Shown one piece after another: positions 1 to 8,722 of a DNA stretch of 64,000 nucleotides. Source of the stretch: Novosphingobium clariflavum (lineage in GTDB: Bacteria > Pseudomonadota > Alphaproteobacteria > Sphingomonadales > Sphingomonadaceae); contig NZ_JAPCWC010000015.1 of NCBI RefSeq assembly GCF_026420865.1, positions 29,475-93,474 of the forward strand, in the 5' to 3' direction. The notes beneath the pieces are model-generated. The model had not been told where the DNA came from, searched no databases, and saw nothing but the letters and a program-made list of their open reading frames with translations. The position numbers and the translations under genes are program-made. How positions within the stretch are numbered: position 1 is the stretch's first letter; the number at the start of each line of letters is the position of its first letter.

Positions 1-80
1 GCCGGAATATTGCCGCCGCCATCACCGCCACCAAGGCCGTAGGCACCGCGTTCGAGAAGAGCCTGCATGTCGTTGCGCAT
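1..80 (-). CDS. 5' end of an unidentified gene (partial)
   Basis: An open frame runs leftward off the window from an ATG at 80. It begins MRNDMQALLERGAYGLGG and continues into a glycine-rich stretch. A purine-rich GGGG lies about 12 bases before the ATG; a second in-frame ATG sits at 68. Only 26 codons are visible, so no family can be assigned and the frame could be chance. Confidence 0.35.
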   Translation of the reverse strand, partial: MRNDMQALLERGAYGLGGGDGGGNIP

Positions 81-410
81 CGATCCGGACCCCGTTTCTG
101 CCCCGTTCCAGCTCTGTCATATTTCGCATGGACGCGTTGCGCGGGCGTGACGGTTGCGGGTCACTTCGATGACAGCGGCAGCCACGGGCAGATCGCCCTT
201 CAAACTACGGCCAATTTCTTGGGCATGTCATTGATATGTCACTTGCCCGTCACACTGACGCGGCAATTACCCGCTCGCAACATCGCGCAACAAGGGGCTG
301 GAGCAGCTTGCGGACCGATCGCATCGGTTCGAACACTCCCGTTTCCCGTTGTCGCATTTTCCACGTCATCGGGTGTTCCGCCCGATGCGAAAAAACGCTC
401 CAGGGGGGTC
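81..410. other. intergenic region
   Basis: 330 bases between the leftward partial gene and the response regulator. Both genes point away from it, so it should contain two divergent promoters. I see no RNA gene and no convincing operator. An upstream extension of the regulator frame to 147 exists but lacks a ribosome-binding site and reads unlike a protein. Confidence 0.5.
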
Positions 411-1085
411 ATGAAGCGGATCGATATCTTCCTGGCATGCGAGCTTTCCGGCGGACTCGCGGCCTTTCGTCATGACGATTTCGACGTCGTGCTGCACCGC
501 TGGCACGACAGCGCAGACCTGCCGCTGATCGAAGGCGCGCTCTGGGTGTTCATCGACTGGGTGCTGCCCGAAATGTCCGGCCTCGAACTGTGCCGCCGCC
601 TGCGCGCCGATGGGCTGACGCAGAATGCCCATGTGACGATGGTGCTGGAAGAGGACAACCAGGAAGACCGCAAGCGCGCGCTGCGCATGGGCGCAGACGA
701 CTATATCGTCGGCCCGCTGACCCGCGGCGCCCTGCTCGACCGGGTGCTGGGCGCCAATATCGGCGAACAGGAAAGCATCGGACTGCGGGTGCTGGCCCAG
801 GGCGAACTCTCGGTCGACGTCGCCGCCTTCCAGGCGCGCTGGCAGGGCAAGCCGATCGCGCTGATGCCCAACGAGCTACGCCTGCTGCGCTATTTCATCG
901 AGCACCCCGGCCGCGTGTTCACCCGCACCCAGCTGATCGCCGCGCTCGGCAAGCAGGAACCGGCGGTGGACGAACGCACCGTGGACGTGTGGATCGGCCG
1001 CCTGCGCCGCGCCCTCAAGGGCGTGGGCGCGGGCAACCCGCTGCGCACCGTGCGCTCGCTGGGGTATGTCTTCGATACGGCGTGA
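411..1085 (+). CDS. OmpR/PhoB-type response regulator with degenerate receiver
   Basis: 224 residues: N-terminal receiver-like domain (about 3-115) and a C-terminal OmpR/PhoB winged helix (about 130-222) ending in the usual LRTVRSLGYVFDT strand. The likely phospho-acceptor Asp49 is kept (FIDWVLPEMSG). However, the N-terminal acidic pair that binds Mg2+ is replaced (FLACE), and the conserved Lys after ADDY is replaced by Gly (ADDYIVGPL). This suggests altered or phosphorylation-independent signalling (inference). The start at 411 is chosen because of GGGGGG four bases upstream and because the receiver fold starts there. No histidine kinase is adjacent, so it is an orphan here. Confidence 0.85.
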   Translation: MKRIDIFLACELSGGLAAFRHDDFDVVLHRWHDSADLPLIEGALWVFIDWVLPEMSGLELCRRLRADGLTQNAHVTMVLEEDNQEDRKRALRMGADDYIVGPLTRGALLDRVLGANIGEQESIGLRVLAQGELSVDVAAFQARWQGKPIALMPNELRLLRYFIEHPGRVFTRTQLIAALGKQEPAVDERTVDVWIGRLRRALKGVGAGNPLRTVRSLGYVFDTA

Positions 1086-1155
1086 AGCCGTTTGCGATCC
1101 GGCTGTATCGGATCACCGGCTCCACGCTTCCGGTTTTACGCGTTTTCCGAGCCGT

Positions 1156-1189
1156 CAGGTGATTCCACCTGAAGGGAACACTCTCTAGA
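1156..1189. repeat. short palindromic repeat, copy 1
   Basis: Contains CAGGTGATTCCACCTG followed after a short spacer by CTCTAGAAC. The same arrangement recurs at 1804-1836. Both copies overlap the 3' end of a minus-strand gene. It looks like a short dispersed intergenic palindrome of the kind common in Alphaproteobacteria. Confidence 0.6.
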
Positions 1190-1661
1190 ACTTGTAGCCC
1201 AACCCCACAGCGACCATGTCGGCATCGGGTTCGCCGTCACCGATCAGCACATGCTTGTATTCGAGCTTGGCGTAGACCTGCTCGTTGAGGTCCTGCTCCC
1301 AGCCGGTGCTGAGGCCGACGGCGCTGCCGCATTCGCGGCAGTCCTTGGTCTGCCAGTTCGCCGCCGCATAGAGCTTGGCGCCCGGCAGCACGCGGGCGCC
1401 GACACGGCCGCCCACGCCCCAGACCACGCGGGTATCATCGGCAAGCGTCTTTTCCGCAAGGCCTTCGGCGCCGACGAAGAAGCGCTCGCCCAGATCGACG
1501 TCATAGCCCACCGCCGCACCGGCAACGGCATTGGTATCCCCGCGGTTCCAGATCACGCCGCCGGTGCCTTCGACATAGGCCTCGTCGGCAAGCGCGGGAG
1601 TGGCGAAGGTAGCGGCGGTCGAAACGAATGCCGCGCAAAGCAGCAGGGGCAGATGGCGCAT
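1185..1661 (-). CDS. small outer-membrane beta-barrel protein
   Basis: 158 residues with a clear Sec signal peptide (MRHLPLLLCAAFVSTAATFA, cleavage after PALA near residue 25). The mature part alternates short amphipathic strands, with aromatic residues at strand ends and a C-terminal GLGYKF, as expected for an 8-stranded barrel of the OmpW/porin-like type. Start at 1661 is chosen because CCGAGG lies about 10 bases upstream and the signal peptide begins there; the open frame extends further upstream but not plausibly. A CRECG motif in the middle could form a disulfide. Function is not evident. Confidence 0.75.
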   Translation of the reverse strand: MRHLPLLLCAAFVSTAATFATPALADEAYVEGTGGVIWNRGDTNAVAGAAVGYDVDLGERFFVGAEGLAEKTLADDTRVVWGVGGRVGARVLPGAKLYAAANWQTKDCRECGSAVGLSTGWEQDLNEQVYAKLEYKHVLIGDGEPDADMVAVGLGYKF

Positions 1662-1803
1662 GATGAAACCTCGGATAGCCGGTGCGCCGCCCGGAGGAGG
1701 TATAGGGCCGGGCAGCGCTGGCGCCGCCTTAGACCTTGCGAGTGTAAGATAACATTGCTGATCCCTGCCCGACACTTGCAGTTTTCGGAAGCCGGACGCG
1801 GGG

Positions 1804-1836
1804 AGGTGATTCCACCTGATTAGAAAATGCTCTAGA
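1804..1836. repeat. short palindromic repeat, copy 2
   Basis: AGGTGATTCCACCT core followed by GATTAGAAAATGCTCTAGAAC; shares the core and the terminal TCTAGAAC with copy 1 at 1156-1189. It overlaps the last codons of the chemotaxis receptor gene, as copy 1 overlaps the end of the barrel-protein gene. Confidence 0.6.
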
Positions 1837-3265
1837 ACTCCGCCCAGTCATCCCCGGAAGGGGCCGGGCTCAGGGCGAGATTGCCGCTGACCGGCGGCAG
1901 CGCTGCAAGGCGCGGCGCCGGGCTGGCCGGGGGGGCGGAGGCACTCACCATAGCCGGTTGCGACGACACCGCACGGCGAGCCGAGGCCTTCGCGCCCCCT
2001 TTCAGCCGGAAGCGCCCGGTCAGGCCCGAGAGTTCCTCGGCCTCGGAGGCCAGGCTGCGGGCGGCAGCCGCGGTCTGCTCGACCATGGCGGCGTTCTGCT
2101 GGACCATCTGGTCCATGCTGATCACGGCCTTGCCGATGTCGCCCAGGGTATCGGCCTGCAGTTCCGCGCCCTTGGCGATGGCATCGACCAGTGCGTTCAC
2201 CTCGGCGATCTTCGTGCCGATCCGCTCCAGCATGCGGCCGGTCTGCCCGACCAGGTCGACCCCCTGGCTCACCTGGGTGGAGGAATTGGTGATGAGCGCG
2301 CGGATGTCGCGCGCGGCGTCGGAGGAACGCTGGGCCAGTGCCCGCACTTCGTTGGCGACAACGGCAAAGCCCTTGCCGGCATCGCCCGCGCGCGCCGCCT
2401 CGACCCCGGCATTGAGCGCCAGGAGATTGGTCTGGAAGGCAATGCCGTCGATCAGGTCGATGATCTGGTTGATCTCCAGCGAACTCTTCTCGATCGCCGC
2501 CATCGCCGAAATGGCACTGCGCACGACCGAGGCGCCCTCGTCGGCATCGCCGTGCGCGGCGCTCACCGCGTTGCGCACGTCGGCCGCGCTGCGGGCCGTA
2601 TCGTCGACCATGCCGGTCACATGCTTCATCGAGGCCGTGGTCTGCTCCAGCGTCGCGGCCTGCAGTTCGGTCCGTTCGGCCAGGTCGTCCGAGGCGGCGC
2701 GGATCTCCGCCGAGCCCGAGCGCACGCATTCGGCCGAGGCGACCACTTGCCCCATGCTCCCCTCGAGACCGCCGACGGTGCGGTTGAAACTCGCCCGCAG
2801 GCCTTCATAGGCCGCGGCGAAAGGCTGGCCGAGCTGGGTCGTCATATCGCCCTGCTCGAGCCCCGAAAGGCCGCGTTCGAGGCCCTCGACCACGGCCTGC
2901 TGTTCGCCCGCGCTGCGCTGGACTTGCGCGGCATTGTCGCGAAACACCGCCATGGCCTTGGTCATGCGGCCCACGCAGTCGTTGTGGTCGGTGAAGTGGA
3001 TGGGGCTGGAAAGATCGCCGCCCGCCAGCGCCTCCATGCGCACCACGGTCTCGACATAAGGGTCGCAGATCAGCCTGCCGCTGATCCGGACCGTCACCAG
3101 CCCGCCCACCAGCGCCAGCAACGCGCAGCCGATTCCGGGGGCCATCCAGCCGAATGCGGCAAGGGCAGCCCCAAGCAGGCCCACCAGCCCCCAGAGCCCG
3201 TGAAGATAAAGCAGCGCCCGGAACTTGGCGCGGATCGGAGCCTCTTTCTCAAACCAATCGAACAT
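1832..3265 (-). CDS. methyl-accepting chemotaxis protein, no periplasmic sensor domain
   Basis: 477 residues. Two hydrophobic segments (about 20-38 and 43-60) are separated by only a few residues, so there is no periplasmic ligand-binding domain. A HAMP-like linker (about 60-115) follows, then a long methyl-accepting coiled coil with the conserved signalling tip around [20 protein letters not shown]. The C-terminus is rich in Ala/Pro and ends DWAEF, matching the xWxxF pentapeptide that tethers CheR/CheB in other receptors. Start at 3265 (MFDWFEKE) follows GGGAAGGG; the open frame upstream is not credible. No che genes are nearby. It probably senses a cytoplasmic or membrane state (inference). 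Confidence 0.9.
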   Translation of the reverse strand: MFDWFEKEAPIRAKFRALLYLHGLWGLVGLLGAALAAFGWMAPGIGCALLALVGGLVTVRISGRLICDPYVETVVRMEALAGGDLSSPIHFTDHNDCVGRMTKAMAVFRDNAAQVQRSAGEQQAVVEGLERGLSGLEQGDMTTQLGQPFAAAYEGLRASFNRTVGGLEGSMGQVVASAECVRSGSAEIRAASDDLAERTELQAATLEQTTASMKHVTGMVDDTARSAADVRNAVSAAHGDADEGASVVRSAISAMAAIEKSSLEINQIIDLIDGIAFQTNLLALNAGVEAARAGDAGKGFAVVANEVRALAQRSSDAARDIRALITNSSTQVSQGVDLVGQTGRMLERIGTKIAEVNALVDAIAKGAELQADTLGDIGKAVISMDQMVQQNAAMVEQTAAAARSLASEAEELSGLTGRFRLKGGAKASARRAVSSQPAMVSASAPPASPAPRLAALPPVSGNLALSPAPSGDDWAEF

Positions 3266-3490
3266 GCCTGCCCTTCCCGAACCACCAGATCCTGACTTGC
3301 GCCAGATCTCGCGCGCAGCTTGCCGAAGGCGATCTGCAAGACAGCGATTTATCGGGTATTTGCAAAGGATTGGCGCGCGCCATGCTAGGGGCAATCATGT
3401 AGTGGACAGCGCCCTGGAGCGCGTAAACGCCCAACCGGCATCGCCTCCCCGGTCTGTCCGCCGGACGCCCGAACGAACTGCGCCGGGCAC

Positions 3491-3514
3491 AAAAAAGGCA
3501 GCGTTTCCGCTGCC
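3491..3514 (-). terminator. intrinsic terminator of ssb
   Basis: Read on the minus strand: GGCAGCG, a GAAA loop, CGCTGCC, then TTTTTT. A perfect 7-bp GC-rich stem and a U-tract 33 bases past the ssb stop codon. Confidence 0.85.
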
Positions 3515-3546
3515 TTCTTGTTTCGATCCGGTCCGGCAAAAGCCGA

Positions 3547-4134
3547 TCAGAATGGGATGTCGTCGTCGAGGTCGTCGCCGAAGCCGCCGCCCGAGGACGA
3601 AGGCGTGCGGCCCCATTCGTCGCCGCCGCCCGAAGAGCCACCCGACGAACCGCCCGAACGGCCCCAGTCGTTGCCGCCCGACGAACCGCCGCCCGAACGG
3701 CCACCGCCGCCATAGCCGCCGCCCGAGGAACCGCCTTCATTCCAGCCGCCGCCGGAACCGCCGCGAGCGCCGCCGCCGCCCTGCGCGCCGTCGAGCATCG
3801 TCAGCACGCCGCCGACGCCGCCGACCGAGACTTCGGTGGTGTAGCGGTCATTACCGTTCTGGTCCTGCCACTTGCGCGTGCGCAGCTGGCCTTCGATGTA
3901 GATCTTCGACCCCTTGCGCAGGAACCGCTCGACCACGCCGACCAGACCTTCGCTCTGGATCACGACCGAGTGCCACTCGGTGCGTTCCTTGCGCTCGCCG
4001 GTGGCGCGGTCCTTCCAGCTTTCCGAGGTCGCGATGCGCAGATTGGCGATGCGGCCGCCGTTCTGGAACGACTTCACCTCGGGATCGGCACCCAGGTTGC
4101 CGATCAGAATGACCTTGTTGACACTGCCTGCCAT
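3547..4134 (-). CDS. ssb: single-stranded DNA-binding protein
   Basis: 195 residues. The N-terminal OB fold (about 1-110) starts [19 protein letters not shown] and contains the [15 protein letters not shown] and [13 protein letters not shown] segments typical of bacterial SSB. A long Gly/Ser-rich linker (about 120-180) leads to the acidic tip DDDIPF that recruits replication and repair partners. It binds single-stranded DNA as a tetramer during replication, recombination and repair. The gene is followed by an intrinsic terminator and lies downstream of feoB on the same strand, with 113 bases between. Confidence 0.97.
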   Translation of the reverse strand: MAGSVNKVILIGNLGADPEVKSFQNGGRIANLRIATSESWKDRATGERKERTEWHSVVIQSEGLVGVVERFLRKGSKIYIEGQLRTRKWQDQNGNDRYTTEVSVGGVGGVLTMLDGAQGGGGARGGSGGGWNEGGSSGGGYGGGGRSGGGSSGGNDWGRSGGSSGGSSGGGDEWGRTPSSSGGGFGDDLDDDIPF

Positions 4135-4206
4135 GATGGAATCGCTTTCTTCTGAATTTTGCCGAACGGCGTAGCGAATGGGGACCGGCGATGCGAGTCT
4201 GCCTCC

Positions 4207-4253
4207 CCCGGTTTTCTACAGGCCCGGTTTTCTACAGCCCCGGTTTGCTAAAG
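4207..4253. repeat. three tandem degenerate copies at the feoB stop codon
   Basis: Three 15-16 base units (CCCGGTTTTCTACAG, CCCGGTTTTCTACAG, CCCGGTTTGCTAAAG). Each unit carries the CTA triplet; in the last it is the TAG stop codon of feoB on the minus strand. The stop codon context has been duplicated in tandem. A similar arrangement occurs at the end of eipA (14183-14224). Confidence 0.7.
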
Positions 4254-6092
4254 CCCGGCGCTCACTGCGATCCAGTAGGTCGCCCCCGCCGCGATGTAGG
4301 CCAGGCCGAACAGGTAGGCGAGCATGAAGGCCGGCCACTTCCAGCCGTTGGTCTCGCGCCGGGTGACGGCGATCGTCGACATGCACTGCGGCGCGAAGAC
4401 GAACCATGCCAGGAACGCGAGGGCCATCGGCAGGGTCCAGCGCCCCTTCAGACGGTCGCCCAGTTCGACGGCCTGCTTGTCCTCGTCGTCCCCCGCATCG
4501 ACCGCGTACGTCGTCGCCAGCGACGAGACCGCCACCTCGCGCGCGGCCATGGCCGGGATCAGCGCCAGCGCCATGTCGCGGTTGAAGCCGATCGGCTCCA
4601 CCACCACGGCAAGGCCATTGGCGATGTGGCCAGCGATCGAGGCATCGACCTGGCTCTCGCCGGGCTTGGCCTGCGGGAAGTTCAGCAGCACCCAGAGCAC
4701 CACGGTGACGGTGAAGATGATCCCGCCCGCCCGGCGCAGGAAGATCCAGGCGCGCTGCCAGAGGCCCAGCGCCATGTCCTTGAGGCGCGGCAACTGGTAC
4801 TTGGGCAGCTCCATGATGAAGCCCGAAGCCGCGCCCTTGGTGACCGTGCTGCGCAGCACCAGCGCCACCACCATGGCCCCGACGATGCCCGCCACGTAAA
4901 GCGCGAAAAGCACCAGCCCCTGGAGATGCACGCCGCCGCCCACGGCGGTGTTGGGGATGAAGGCGCCGATGATCACCGCATAGACCGGCAAGCGCGCCGA
5001 ACAGGTCATCATCGGGGCGATCAGGATCGTCGTCAGGCGGTCCTTGGGATCGGTGATCGAACGGGTCGCCATGATGCCGGGAATGGCGCAGGCGAAGCTC
5101 GACAGCAGCGGGATGAAGCTGCGCCCCGACAGGCCGACAAATGACATCATCCGGTCCATCAGGAAGGCGGCCCGGGCCATGTAGCCCGAGGCCTCCAGCG
5201 CCAGGATGAAGGCGAAGAGGATGACGATCTGCGGCAGGAACACGATCACCGCGCCAACGCCGGAGATCACGCCGTCGGTCAGCAGGCCGCGCAGCAGGCC
5301 GGGCGGCAGCGCCGCCTTGACGCTGTCGTGCAGCCAGCTCGCGCCGGCATCGAGGGCATCGGCGAAGGGCGTCGCCCAGGCGAACACCGCCTGGAACATC
5401 ACGAAGAACACCGCCATCATGATCAGGAAGCCGAACCAGGGGTGCAGCAGCACCTTGTCGAGCCGCGCGTGCAGGCGGTGGCGCTTCGATTCGGAGAGGA
5501 TCGCCGCATCGGCCATGGCATGGGCGGCCACGCGGCGCTCGGTCGCGCCGAGCGCGGTGAGGCCGGGGCCGGGATGGCGGGTTTCGGCCGACGCGATCGC
5601 CTCGGCCAGTTCGACAAGGCCGCGGCGGCGCACGGCGACGGTCGAGACGACCCGCACGCCCAGCTCTTCCTGCAGCACGGCCGGGTCGATCACCAGCCCG
5701 TCGCGCTCGGCAAGATCGACCATGTTGAGCGCGACCACGGTCGGCTTGCCCAGCGCCAGCACTTCCTGCGCAAAGACGAGGTGCTGTTCGAGGTTGGAGG
5801 CGTCGAGCACCACCACCAGCACGTCGGGCGCGGCCTCGCCGGTGAACTGGCCGGCGATGACCTTGGCGGTCACTTCCTCGTCGGGGCTGGTGGCATCGAG
5901 GCTGTAGGCGCCCGGCAGGTCGGTCATCTCCACCGGTTCGCCGGTCGGCAGCACGAGGCGGCCGGACTTGCGCTCCACGGTGACGCCGGGATAGTTCGCG
6001 ATCTTCTGGCGCGCCCCGGTCAGGGCGTTGAACAGCGCGCTCTTGCCCGCATTGGGATTGCCGACGAGGGCGACCTTGCGCTGGCGGCTCAT
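4248..6092 (-). CDS. feoB: ferrous iron transporter FeoB
   Basis: 614 residues, at the short end for the family. The N-terminal GTPase domain has G1 GNPNAGKS (11-18), the G2 Thr in YPGVTVE (34-40), G3 DLPG (58-61) and G4 NMVD (123-126). It is followed by the GDI linker and about eight membrane segments with two Gate-like regions, including GYMARAAFLMDR and SFIPLLSSFACAIPGIMATR. It imports Fe2+ across the inner membrane. The start ATG overlaps the feoA stop codon by 4 bases, giving translational coupling. The short C-terminus lacks the extra cytoplasmic tail of the E. coli protein. Confidence 0.96.
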   Translation of the reverse strand: MSRQRKVALVGNPNAGKSALFNALTGARQKIANYPGVTVERKSGRLVLPTGEPVEMTDLPGAYSLDATSPDEEVTAKVIAGQFTGEAAPDVLVVVLDASNLEQHLVFAQEVLALGKPTVVALNMVDLAERDGLVIDPAVLQEELGVRVVSTVAVRRRGLVELAEAIASAETRHPGPGLTALGATERRVAAHAMADAAILSESKRHRLHARLDKVLLHPWFGFLIMMAVFFVMFQAVFAWATPFADALDAGASWLHDSVKAALPPGLLRGLLTDGVISGVGAVIVFLPQIVILFAFILALEASGYMARAAFLMDRMMSFVGLSGRSFIPLLSSFACAIPGIMATRSITDPKDRLTTILIAPMMTCSARLPVYAVIIGAFIPNTAVGGGVHLQGLVLFALYVAGIVGAMVVALVLRSTVTKGAASGFIMELPKYQLPRLKDMALGLWQRAWIFLRRAGGIIFTVTVVLWVLLNFPQAKPGESQVDASIAGHIANGLAVVVEPIGFNRDMALALIPAMAAREVAVSSLATTYAVDAGDDEDKQAVELGDRLKGRWTLPMALAFLAWFVFAPQCMSTIAVTRRETNGWKWPAFMLAYLFGLAYIAAGATYWIAVSAGL

Positions 6093-6424
6093 GCGGCCAC
6101 TCCTGAACTGGCGGGGCTGGCGGGGCTGGCGGGGCTGGCGGCAGCGGCGGCGGCCCCATCGATTTCGGTTTCGGCCTGGACCTTGTCGAGCGGCAGCACC
6201 GTCATCGCGCGGGCATGGGCGCGGCGCACCGCCACGATCATGCGGCCGACGGCAATGGCGACCGGGTCACGGCCGACAAAGATCCCGCGATGCGCGATCG
6301 AGACCCGCGCGCCTTCCTCGAGCCCGAGCGCGCGCAGGCGGCGCGCCTCCTCTTCAACGAGGGCATTCCAGTCCACCGAAACGATGCGGGCGTACTGGCC
6401 GATAGGAAGCTGGTCGAGAGTCAT
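6089..6424 (-). CDS. feoA: FeoA family protein
   Basis: 111 residues. Residues 1-80 form the SH3-like FeoA domain (MTLDQLPIGQYARIVSVDW; ALGLEEGARVSIAHRG; DPVAIAVGRMIVAVRR). The tail is low complexity (SPASPASPASSG), encoded by about three 9-base CTGGCGGGG repeats at 6108-6134, so the tail length may vary between strains. FeoA is a small cytoplasmic partner needed for FeoB activity. First gene of the feoAB operon, preceded by a Fur-type box. Confidence 0.92.
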   Translation of the reverse strand: MTLDQLPIGQYARIVSVDWNALVEEEARRLRALGLEEGARVSIAHRGIFVGRDPVAIAVGRMIVAVRRAHARAMTVLPLDKVQAETEIDGAAAAAASPASPASPASSGVAA

Positions 6425-6453
6425 GCGGGCTGCGCTGCCAGATTACCGATTCA

Positions 6454-6472
6454 ATTGCAACTTGTTCGCAAT
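6454..6472 (-). promoter_or_regulatory. Fur-type operator upstream of feoAB
   Basis: On the minus strand the 19-mer is ATTGCGAACAAGTTGCAAT, a near-perfect inverted repeat (arms ATTGCGA / TTGCAAT) resembling the ATTGCGAATCATTCGCAAT-like boxes bound by Fur in Alphaproteobacteria. It lies 30-48 bases before the feoA ATG, consistent with iron repression of the operon. Confidence 0.65.
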
Positions 6473-6564
6473 AGCCTGCTTAGCCGGACATGTCTGTCGC
6501 TATTGCTGCAATCGAAACGGCAGGAAATAGCGAAACCCGGCACCGCAAGGCTACCGCAAGCGGG

Positions 6565-7230
6565 TCAGCGCGCCGGATAGCGCAGGCGCCCCATCAGCCG
6601 CACCAGGCTGATCCGCTCCTCGCTCGGGCGCAGCCATTGCGCCTTGGCCTTCTCGAAGCGCATGATGCCCTCGATCCGGCGGTCGAGGAACGCGCGGGTC
6701 TCGGCCTTGGGGCCGACCGCATCCTCGCTGGTGTCGCTGGCGAAGACCTTGAGCGTGGCGGCATAGATCGCGCCGAGGATCGCCCGCTTGGTATAGTGGT
6801 TGTAATCGGTGGCGGTATCCCCGGCGAGACGCCACATGGCGTCCGCGCTGTGCCAGCCCAGGCGCGTGGCGGCGAGCACGTTGCGCGGCATCGCCATGAT
6901 CGCCAGCGCCCGGCTGAGCGCTTCCTCGCGTCCGGCCACGGCATCGAGCCGGGCCATGACAAGACGGCGGATCCGCTCGCGAATCGGCAGTCCGGCCAGC
7001 GATGCCGCCGGGACGCGGCGCGCCATCTCGGCATCGACATGGGCGATCCACGCCGCAATCATCGCCATCTGGCCTTCCGCGAAGGCATAACGGGCCAGTT
7101 CGGGATCGACCCCGGCGAGGCACGCAGCCTCGTCCACCGCCTTCACGCTCCAGCCGTCGAATGCCGCGGCATCGGCGATGGCCGGGGCAAGCTGGCGCCG
7201 CAGCGCCTCCAGCGTCTGAGGTTCTTCCAT
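6565..7230 (-). CDS. COQ9 family protein
   Basis: 221 residues from the ATG at 7230 (MEEPQTLEALRRQLAPAIAD); another ATG lies nine codons upstream. The protein is mostly helical and TetR-like at the N-terminus (helix-turn-helix-like segment FDGWSVKAVDEAACLAGVDPE). It carries the family signatures DYNHYTKRAILGAIYAAT and a C-terminal RRIEGIMRFEKAKAQW amphipathic helix. COQ9 family members bind lipids and assist the COQ7 hydroxylation step of ubiquinone synthesis. The gene stands alone between feoAB and the ankyrin gene. Confidence 0.88.
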   Translation of the reverse strand: MEEPQTLEALRRQLAPAIADAAAFDGWSVKAVDEAACLAGVDPELARYAFAEGQMAMIAAWIAHVDAEMARRVPAASLAGLPIRERIRRLVMARLDAVAGREEALSRALAIMAMPRNVLAATRLGWHSADAMWRLAGDTATDYNHYTKRAILGAIYAATLKVFASDTSEDAVGPKAETRAFLDRRIEGIMRFEKAKAQWLRPSEERISLVRLMGRLRYPAR

Positions 7231-7297
7231 CACTCTGTTCCTTCGCGCCGGCACCATCCGGCCGGCCAGTATTCCGCTACGGCGTGGTGCCCCACGG

Positions 7298-7939
7298 TTA
7301 CATCACGGGTCCGTAAACCGCCTTGGGCTTGCTGCCCTTGGCGCCGAACTGCTCGATCACTTGCGCCAGCTGGCTGGTCTTGCCCGCCTCGACATTGGCA
7401 TACTCGCGCGCGCTGCGGCCCGAGTTGTCGGCGCGATCGGCGCTGGCACCGGCCTGGAGCAGGGTCTTGACCATGTCGACGTCCTTGCGGTGCACCGCGA
7501 AGATCAGCGGCGTCTCGCCCGCGTCGTTGGTGGGATCGGGCTGGGCCTTGGCATCGAGCAGCTGCGCCACGCCTTCGCGCCAGCCGAGGCTGACGGCCAG
7601 CTGCAGCGGGGTGCGGCCATGGTCGTCCGACGCATTCACGTTGGCGCCCTTGCCGATCAGGTAGGCCAGCCAGGTGAGGTCACGGCGCTGGGTGACGATG
7701 TGCAGGCCGGTCTCCCCGGTCGTCACGTCCTTGGCGTTGACGATCTGGCTGTTGTCCATCAACGCCTTCTCGACCTTTTCGCCTTCCTTCTTCTTGACCG
7801 ATTCGAGGAACTTGTAGCCTTCCGAATAATCGGCATGGGCAGGCGAGGCGAGCGTCATGCCGGCTGCGAGCGCGGCCAGCCCCGCAGCGAGGATCCGGCG
7901 CGAAAACCCTGTGGCGTTCCCGGAGATCGTCTTCGACAC
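7298..7939 (-). CDS. secreted ankyrin-repeat protein
   Basis: 213 residues. The N-terminal signal region has a hydrophobic stretch after SRR (LAAGLAALAAGMTLA, cleavage after AHA near residue 36), possibly Sec and less clearly Tat. At least three ankyrin repeats follow, recognisable as TGLHIVTQRRDLTWLAYLI, GRTPLQLAVSLGWREGVAQL and GETPLIFAVHRKDVDMVKTL, with NVNASDDHG-type turns. Probably periplasmic and protein-binding; the partner is unknown. It is transcribed toward the COQ9 gene and divergently from the SCO gene. Confidence 0.9.
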   Translation of the reverse strand: MSKTISGNATGFSRRILAAGLAALAAGMTLASPAHADYSEGYKFLESVKKKEGEKVEKALMDNSQIVNAKDVTTGETGLHIVTQRRDLTWLAYLIGKGANVNASDDHGRTPLQLAVSLGWREGVAQLLDAKAQPDPTNDAGETPLIFAVHRKDVDMVKTLLQAGASADRADNSGRSAREYANVEAGKTSQLAQVIEQFGAKGSKPKAVYGPVM

Positions 7940-8055
7940 GTTTGATTATCCTTCCAGACTGGGTCCACGGCGCCGTCCGGGCGGCCCGTCCGTCTCCGAC
8001 GCCGGCCCCGATGCGCCGTCAAATCGCACCCTTGCACGCGCGGCTCTAGCAGAGC

Positions 8056-8703
8056 ATGAAGCGCGGCGCCATGACCTACCTTTCCCCGTTTCGCCGGCTG
8101 CTTGCCGTTTCCGCATCCGCGCCCATGCTGGCCCTGACCCTGGCTCTGGCCTGCGCCGTGCCGCTGGCATCCTGCGGACAGGGCCGCGAGGAGCATCCGC
8201 CGCTCGAAGGCGCGGAAATCGGCGGGCCGTTCACGCTCTTCGACAAGGCCGGCAAGCCGCATACCTGGGATTCGTTCAAGGGCCAGTGGCGCATCGTCTA
8301 CTTCGGCTACACCTTCTGCCCGGATGCCTGCCCGATGGACGTCCAGGCGATGATGAAGGGCTTTGCGCTGTTCACCAGGGACCACGCGGCCGATGCCGCC
8401 AAGGTGCAGCCGATCTTCATCACCATCGACCCGGCGCGCGATACGCGCGAGATCGTCGGCCAGTGGACCGGCGCCTTCGGCCCGCGCCTGCTCGGCCTCA
8501 CCGGCAGCGCCGCACAGGTCAAGCAGGCCGCCGATGCCTTTGCGGTCTACTACAAGAAGGGCGAGAACACGCCCGGCGGCTACCTGATGGACCACAGCCG
8601 CATCGCCTACCTGATGGACCCCGACGGCAAGCCGATCGCCATGCTTCCGGTGGACAAGGGCCCCGAGGCGGTGGCCAGCGAACTCGCCAAATGGGTGAAC
8701 TGA
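8056..8703 (+). CDS. SCO1/SenC family copper chaperone lipoprotein
   Basis: 215 residues. The lipobox LASC puts the lipidated Cys at position 40 after a hydrophobic segment. The thioredoxin-like domain carries the copper-binding CPDAC motif (Cys88, Cys92) and the distal His180 ([11 protein letters not shown]). SCO proteins deliver copper to the CuA site of cytochrome oxidase. An alternative start is ATG 8071; both leave the signal intact. First gene of a plus-strand run (SCO, ycgN-like, metallopeptidase, small membrane protein, ribD, riboflavin synthase) with gaps of 33 bases or less. Confidence 0.93.
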   Translation: MKRGAMTYLSPFRRLLAVSASAPMLALTLALACAVPLASCGQGREEHPPLEGAEIGGPFTLFDKAGKPHTWDSFKGQWRIVYFGYTFCPDACPMDVQAMMKGFALFTRDHAADAAKVQPIFITIDPARDTREIVGQWTGAFGPRLLGLTGSAAQVKQAADAFAVYYKKGENTPGGYLMDHSRIAYLMDPDGKPIAMLPVDKGPEAVASELAKWVN

Positions 8704-8722
8704 GCGTAGAATTCGCGCCATC

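Noticed and set aside
1881..3295. Long plus-strand frames opposite the chemoreceptor gene
   Set aside because: Antisense shadows; the minus-strand protein has unmistakable chemoreceptor motifs.
4191..5144. Plus-strand frame of 317 codons opposite feoB
   Set aside because: Shadow of the feoB gene; composition dominated by Arg, His, Gln and Asp.
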